From: Diadema setosum | Taxonomy: Eukaryota > Echinodermata > Echinoidea > Diadematoida > Diadematidae | Reading direction: 5' to 3' | DNA: 64,000 bases | Assembly (NCBI GenBank): GCA_033980235.1 | Contig: CM067059.1 | Coordinates: 16,316,100-16,380,099, forward strand | Part shown: positions 57,941 through 64,000 of the stretch, in pieces | Numbering within the stretch: the stretch's first letter is position 1 | How the letters are laid out: the number at the start of each line of letters is the position of its first letter | Position numbers and translations under genes: made by a program | The notes under the pieces: model-generated | Database searches by the model: none | The model's input: only the letters and a program-made list of their open reading frames with translations | What the model was told of the DNA's origin: nothing

Positions 57941-59479
57941 AGAGGGTATTGTTATAAGGTAGTCGCAATACATTATCAGCAATGCCAACAGTTATAGCCT
58001 GCAATAAGAGATTGGAGCTACACGTCCTGGGTTATCAGAAAGATAACTTTCTCTTATATTATAAATATGTATATTCTAGAGCGCTCGCGCATATAATCTA
58101 ATTTCGTAGTGAAGAACATGATCATAATTAATAATTTATAATTAATGCAACATTGGGATTATGTAGGTCCATTTTAATCATCATCACTGTCATCATCATA
58201 AATCAATCAGTCAGTCATTTATTCAATGAGCGCAAAAATAATGTTTATATAATTCTACTGGATTAGTATTTCACATTCCTAGAGTAAAACAAAATTTCCA
58301 GTCCATTTTCCAGAATTATTCAGAGTTAAAAAATCATTAAAAAATCTACCAAAAGTATGCATGAAATCGCACGATGACCAACATAAATATAAACAATATC
58401 CCTCGCTTTGCGCCCCTCCCTTTAAGGAATTTCTGGATCCGCCCCTGACTATCTCTCTTAACTTCTAGGACTTAAATTTTAAATCTTTCTTACGATTTAA
58501 AATATTTTAAGTCTTTAAGACTTGTTTTAGGTGGCATTTGAACCTTCGATTAAAAGTTGAATGTCGGAGCTGGTTCGCAATCTAAATCTAATAAGGACTT
58601 AAAACTTTCAGCCAATCAGATGACTTGTAAATGACGTCATGCGCGATCTTGAACCGCCTATATTTTCACTCGATTTTTTTTTTAGAGAGTATATAGCACT
58701 TTCATTTGAACTTTGACCTTTTGGCAGGAAATTTCCAAGAGAATCCTCATTAGGTAATAAATGCATAGTGACATTTTGAGGGCCTAATTGTTTGTTTGGT
58801 TTATTTTTGCATTTTCTTTCTCCGAATACAATTGCAAATGAAAACAGAATGATACAGATAACATACAAATCAATACAAAAAAAAAATATCATTTGCGTTA
58901 GTCTGAAGTGACATATGAATCAAAATAACATATTAAGGTATACTGTATCTATTAACAAAGGAGAAATCAATACAGGGGACCGTCATCATAAGCAGAGCTT
59001 GACGTGGATTAGGCCCTATCTGAATATGTGATACCAATATAATACAACACCAATTATATATGTACTCATAAAACTCTTAATCTTAATACAGGAAACACAT
59101 TTTGCTAGGGAAAAAAAAAAACCCAAAATGAAAAGAAAAATAGTGACTTGGCGCTTTAAAACAAGAAAAAAAAAAACAGCACGCTGCACCATTGACTACT
59201 GCATGGTATAGTAGACAATAAAAGTGTAGGTGTGTGCGAGTGACAGTGCGTCGTGTGTGCAGGTGACAGTGCAAGAGAGAATAAAGGCTGTAGCATGCCT
59301 ATTCTGGGGATAAGGTATACATGGGCTTTACTAAATGTATGCAATATCATCATGAAAAAAGGGAACGGGAGGGAATGGAAAAAAAAAACACTTTGCATGG
59401 ATCAGGGCTGACTGAGACTTAAGAAAAAAAAAAGAAAGAAAAAATACATTGATCAAAGACTACTAACTGGAAACATATT
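57941..59479. other. No gene recognised
   Basis: AT-rich DNA. The words GGAATTTCTGGATCCGCCCC TG near 58427-58448 resemble a hAT-type right end (CAGGGGCGGATCC on the other strand), but no partner was fixed. Confidence 0.4.
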
Positions 59480-59760
59480 TCAATAATAAATACTTTTTTT
59501 TAAATGAGCTTTAAAGGAAAAAAAGTGAAGTACACTGCTTTAATTGATCAGGTAGGTTATTCCAAACATCGGGACCGTAATGTCTAATTGATTTCTGAGC
59601 TAAGATAGTTTTGGGGTTTACAAGGTGAAAGTCTGTCGAACGGCGAGTTGGATATGTGTGTATATTCGAATTTAAGTGAAAAATATTATGAAATAAAGAG
59701 GGAAGTTGATTTCGCGAATGGGCAGTCACATTGAAAACATTGTCATTCAAATTAACGTCA
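59480..59760 (-). mobile_element. LINE C-terminal fragment
   Basis: The minus strand reads LNSNIHTYPTRRSTDFHL then VWNNLPDQLKQC, the conserved tail of CR1/Jockey-like polyproteins. Only about 80 codons remain. Confidence 0.75.
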
Positions 59761-60152
59761 TGTTATTTCTCCTTTAAGAAGGTGAGAACATTTAAACGTG
59801 TATTTCTATGTGACTTTTTGTTTCATCCAATATGACTCAAGTTTGTTCTGTAACGCCCTTTTCTTTCATACGTCATGTCATTATAGGCCTACATGTACCA
59901 AAACTACAGATTAACTTTATCTTCTTACTGTCATGACAACACAAGTTAGATACAGACGTTATCTCAAGAAGACATAGAAAGGATTATAGGAATATTTGAT
60001 GATCATAACCTTGACTTCCTATATATAGAACTGGCCGACACGGAATAAAGCGCTTAAGGTGCGATCACACATCGCCGGTTGAGATGGCGGTTCATGGGCG
60101 GTTCGGCAAATCGCCGTGCTCCGCCAAAGACCGTCTTCACACCGTACACAAA

Positions 60153-60918
60153 CCCTGGGGTGGTATTCTGAGGTCGTAATTAAGTCTGTAATTAACTTCG
60201 TGATTAAGTCGTGAAGTTAATAGGCCCTTAATCATGGGCAAAATCGGTATTCTGAGGACGTAATTAAGGTATGATTAAGTCCCCTGTAATTATCTTAGGT
60301 CCCTCCCATCTAATTGTTATTCCATCCAATCAGACGCGTTGTTAGAAGCCAAAATGATGACTATACGCGCAAATATGCCCTCAATGCGCGTTCCTCCACG
60401 CCCCTGTAATTACAACCCAAGAGCTCCGTGCGCATACTCCGGTATTTGATTACAACCCCTCACCTACGCACGCGAAGATCTCAACCTCTGTGCTCACATA
60501 AAATGACAAAATTCATCGAAGATCGGCTATATTTCTTTTTTTCTCTGAATTCTATGGATACCATGATAACAAGATTCAACCGCTCCTCGGTTACCAAAGA
60601 CGTTAAGCATCGTTGTGGCAGAGAAAATACGATGTAATGCGTGATATCGGAGCAGTTAATGACACTCTTTGGTATCATTAAGTTTTCCATTAACTTTCAT
60701 ACTTAATTACACCCTCAGAATACCAATTCGTAATTAACTCTGTGATTAAGTCCTCTCAGAGGTGCACGCGCATTGATACGCGCAAACGCGTAGGTCCTTC
60801 CCGCCAAAACGCTTGTTGCTATGGTAGTTAATATACCCCCTACTTAATCATGCTCTCAGAATACCAATTCGGTAATTAAGTGCTAATCAGACACTTAATT
60901 AGCTCTCAGAATACGGCC
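60153..60918. mobile_element. Nested element, copy 1 (~770 bp)
   Basis: It begins CCCTGGGGTGGTATTCTGAG and ends CTCAGAATACGGCCCC. GGTATTCTGAG and its inverse recur internally with TAATTAAG blocks. Copy 2 follows directly. Confidence 0.75.
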
Positions 60919-61689
60919 CCTGGGGTGGTATTCTGAGGTCGTAATTAAGTCTGTAATTAACTTCATGATTAAGTCGTGAAGTTAATAGGCCCTTAATCAT
61001 GGGCAAAATCGGTATTCTGAGGACGTAATTAAGGTATGATTAAGTCCCCTGTAATTATCTTAGGTCCCTCCCATCTAATTGTTATTCCATCCAATCAGAC
61101 GCGTTGTTAGAAGCCAAAATGATGATTACACGCGCAAGTATGCCCTCAATGCGCGCTCCTCCACGCCCCCTATAATTACAACCCAAGAGCTCTGTGCGCA
61201 CACCCCGGTATTTGATTACAACCCCTCACCTACGCACGCGAAGATCTCAACCTCTTTGCTCACATAAAATGACAAAATTCCTCGAAGATCGGCTATATTT
61301 CTTTTTTTCTCTGAATTCTACGGATACCATGATAACAAGATTCAACCGCCCCTCGGTTTCCGAAGACGGTAAGCATCGTTGTGGCAGAGAAAACACGATG
61401 GAATGCGTGATATCGGAGTAGTTAATGGCACTCTTTGGTATCATTAAGTTTTCCATTAACTTTCATACTTAATTACACCCTCAGAATACCGATTCGTAAT
61501 TAACTCTGTGATTAAGTCCTCTCAGGGGTGCACGCGCATTGATACGCGCAAACGCGTAGGTCCTTCCCGCCAAAACGCTTGTTGCTATGGTAGTTAATAT
61601 ACCCCCTACTTAATCATGCTCTCAGAATACCAATTCGGTAATTAAGTGCTAATCAGACACTTAATAAGCTCTCAGAATACGGCCCCTGG
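60919..61689. mobile_element. Nested element, copy 2 (~770 bp)
   Basis: A head-to-tail copy of 60153-60918 with few differences, visible through the whole length, for example ACGCGTAGGTCCTTCCCGCC in both. Both copies encode the same chance frames on each strand. Confidence 0.8.
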
Positions 61690-61709
61690 TCATCCGTCAC
61701 TCATCCGCC

Positions 61710-61864
61710 AATAGGGAGCTTTAGATTTTAGACGCGCGGACGTTCAAAGAGAAAAAAACATGATCTGAGAGTGCGCAGTAACTTGATCCGCGCTACTGCG
61801 CACGCTGAGATCATGTTTTTTTCTCTTTGAACGTCCGCGCGTCTAAAATCTAAAGCTCCCTATT
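61710..61864. mobile_element. 155-bp hairpin MITE
   Basis: The left end AATAGGGAGCTTTAGATTTT mirrors the right end. The arms remain paired through GACGCGCGGACGTTCAAAGA and an A/T run before an imperfect centre. It is nested in the 2.8-kb element. Confidence 0.85.
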
Positions 61865-62888
61865 AGCCCTGAGAACCGCGGAGAACCGCCAGAAAATTAA
61901 ACATGTTTAATTTTTCGTGGCGGTCTTGGCGGTTTGAAATGGACCCTGTTCAAATCGCCATCCACCGTGTAAAGAACGGCTCCTCCGTGTTTGCACCGCA
62001 AGATCCGTGATAATACCGTGTCAACACCGCAATAACTTGTCATGCATAATCAAATGTTGAACTTAAAAGAGAATAATGCCTCTGGCGACACTTCGTGGCG
62101 GAGCAATAAAAAAATGGGGAAAAAAGTAAAGAACCCATTATACTAGATCGGGTAAATATTGTATTGAATGCTAAAGTTTCATTACCTTTTTTTTTTATTT
62201 TAACACATAGAATAAAACAGAAAATTTAATATTCAAAAATTTGTTAGAGGTTTGTCGAATAATAGCCTACATCAGTTACTTTAAAAGGCGTGTGCATTTT
62301 GTTCAAGCTTGATAGCTTTAAAGATGGTCAGCTACGTGAACATGTAAGTTATACACAGAAGACTTATGTAAATATGTTGGGTTCTGCTTTCGTGATTATG
62401 TACGCCTGTTTGTGAGAGTACATAGATAGGTAGATACAGACATGTTGAAACTTAAGAGAGTAGAGGGAAAAGCGATGTTGAAACTTGTTACGTGAACCTG
62501 TAAATAAACAGGAAACTTGAAGACATATTGCTTATTGCATCACTTATGTCAATCTGTAAATACACAGGGGGTTATCAACGTTTCGCAATTTCTTCTAAAT
62601 TGTGTTTTCCTAACAAAGCAATACCTCCTTGTTGTATAACCAATTGAAGACGGATGAAAGGGCTCTGATTGCATCCAACTATAAGGGCTTGGTATGGACT
62701 CCTCCACCTTTCGGGGAAATCCGTGTTACTACCGCGCCAATCCGCGTTAGCGCCGTGTTCAAAACGTGTTGAGAACGTAGTCACATCGCGTTTAAGTGCT
62801 TTCCGCCATCGTTGGGACACGGTTCACGGCGGTTTGAAAACCGCCATGAACCGCCATCTAAACCGGCGATGTATGATCGCCCCTTTAA

Positions 62889-63372
62889 CGGCTAGATATA
62901 AGTTGTGGCCACATGCACTATCTACGGACAGCGAGACTCAATAGAAACATGGAAAATAAAAACTGTTGTCAAAATCTCTAAAAATGAATACGAGATGTAA
63001 TAATGCTTACTAAACAATAACTATGTTAAAAAAAAAAATTAAGAAAGAACCAAAGCATAAACATGTGAGCTAAATAGACTGCCCAAAAATGAATTCGAAT
63101 GAAAACGAGCGCAGCATATAAGTGATCACGTGACTATATCATTCTAAATTGAATGAACGAATGACGAAATGGTGCTTTTTTACGAGTTTCAATTGAAAAA
63201 GTGTTAATTAGAATGAAGTTAAAGGTAATTTGAATGCTCCAAAATAAATTTGAATGAAGAGATCATAAAACTGAAATACCATACATGTCATCTACGCTAA
63301 ATTTTTGCTAAATTTAATTCAGCAATAAGGAATTGGACTGACAAATGTGCAAATTTTTTCCATTAAACAGAA
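62889..63372. other. No gene recognised
   Basis: AT-rich DNA with GAATGAA-type words. Nothing is supported. Confidence 0.45.
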
Positions 63373-64000
63373 TTAACTGGTATATGTAGAAAGCAAATAT
63401 TTCTTAAGTTTATACTTAAATGTAATTAACTTCACAGATTCTTTTAAATCATTACCTAAGATATTCCAAAATCTGGATCCGGTATAAACAAATGTATTTT
63501 GAGTGTGTACAGTTCTCACTAAGGGAAGATGAAATTCTTTAGATTGTCTCGTGGGATAATTATGTACGTGACTGTTACGGTGAAATAAAGAATGACATAT
63601 TTTGGGTAAGTGGTTGCAGTTGTAATTAAACATAAATTGACCAAGCTGAAATAAATACAACTTTTTTATTTTCAGGATTTTGTGTTCAAGGAACAGCTTA
63701 TCAGTATGTGCTCGGATATGAAGATTAAAATCAATTTTGAGCGCCATCTTTTGCAAAAGAAAAAGTTTGTCTAACAATGTCAAATATGTATTCCCCCAAG
63801 CAAGAATTCCGTCATTCAAGTACGGCAATACCAAACTTGAATAAAGCGTAATCAAAGCAGAAGAAGGTAGATAATATTTCAATCTATTCATTATGCCTAA
63901 GCTACGTGCAATTACATTACAAATATTATTTATTTGACACTTCCATGATAACTTATTATCACACAAACACCTAAAAATTTGATAGACGAAACCTCTTCTA
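63373..64000 (-). mobile_element. LINE reverse transcriptase C-terminal part, runs off the window
   Basis: The minus-strand frame 63966-63373 encodes DNKLSWKCQINNICNVIAR through LITLYSSLVLPYL, NSHVHNYPTRQSKEFHL, FWNILGNDLKES and a final FKYKLKKYLLS, the thumb and tail of a CR1/Jockey-like polyprotein. The preceding IKFLGV motif lies in another frame at 63970-63999, so a frameshift is present. The upstream part is outside the window. Confidence 0.85.

Larger units (their letters stand above)
60054..62888. mobile_element. 2.8-kb TTAA-flanked element carrying nested elements
   Basis: TTAA then AGGTGCGATCACACATCGC at the left mirrors GCGATGTATGATCGCCCCT then TTAA at the right. The inverted match continues through CGGTTGAGATGGCGGTTCAT. 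Subterminal words GGCGGTT / AACCGCC recur inside both ends. No transposase was recognised. It contains two tandem 770-bp elements and a 155-bp hairpin. Confidence 0.8.

Noticed and set aside
60428..61456. Paired frames (MRILRYLITTP / MENLMIPKSV) on both strands, twice
   Set aside because: They come from the two tandem copies of a non-coding nested element.

Overview
The window is nuclear DNA of an animal. It has multi-exon genes with GT-AG (and one GC-AG) introns, AATAAA polyadenylation signals, microsatellites and very many transposon remnants. No prokaryotic, organellar or viral gene was seen. The mix of CR1/L2-like LINE tails, a tRNA-type SINE, many fold-back MITEs and a tandem EGF-repeat secreted protein suggests a marine invertebrate deuterostome. 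An echinoderm, perhaps a sea urchin, is my best guess, but this is inference only.

Two genes can be assembled completely, both on the + strand. The first (13745-24261, seven exons, 352 codons plus stop) is a prostaglandin reductase 2-like enzyme of the medium-chain reductase superfamily. Every exon joins in frame, and the total is one residue longer than human PTGR2 as I recall it. Exon 1 is only 43 coding bases and intron 5 has a GC donor. The second (32534-53596, thirteen exons, 502 codons plus stop) encodes a secreted protein: a signal peptide, one 63-residue domain I do not recognise, then eleven EGF-like domains. Each EGF domain sits on a single exon bounded by phase-1 introns. The protein stops exactly on the sixth cysteine of the last EGF domain. 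The two genes show no obvious functional link.

The rest is repeats. From 1 to 13.3 kb there is no recognisable host gene; it holds a TTAA-flanked fold-back MITE family, a tandemly duplicated LINE/MITE unit (7.2-8.15 kb) and LINE 3' ends. Introns of the reductase gene carry a pogo-like MITE, an array of units with DR1-like half-sites interrupted by a young MITE, and a 365-bp palindrome close to the last exon. From 24.4 to 32.5 kb the DNA is intergenic. Introns of the EGF gene hold paired composite hairpins, tandem duplications, a 1.6-kb subterminal-repeat element, two clusters of a short palindromic module around a GC-rich MITE cluster, and a LINE interrupted by a palindrome. From 54 kb to the end there is a SINE, several LINE fragments and a 2.8-kb nested element (60.05-62.89 kb).

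No single previously undescribed system stands out as certain. The strongest oddities are the palindromic module arrays at 46.1 and 47.9 kb, the nested element at 60-63 kb, and the EGF protein with its unassigned N-terminal domain.
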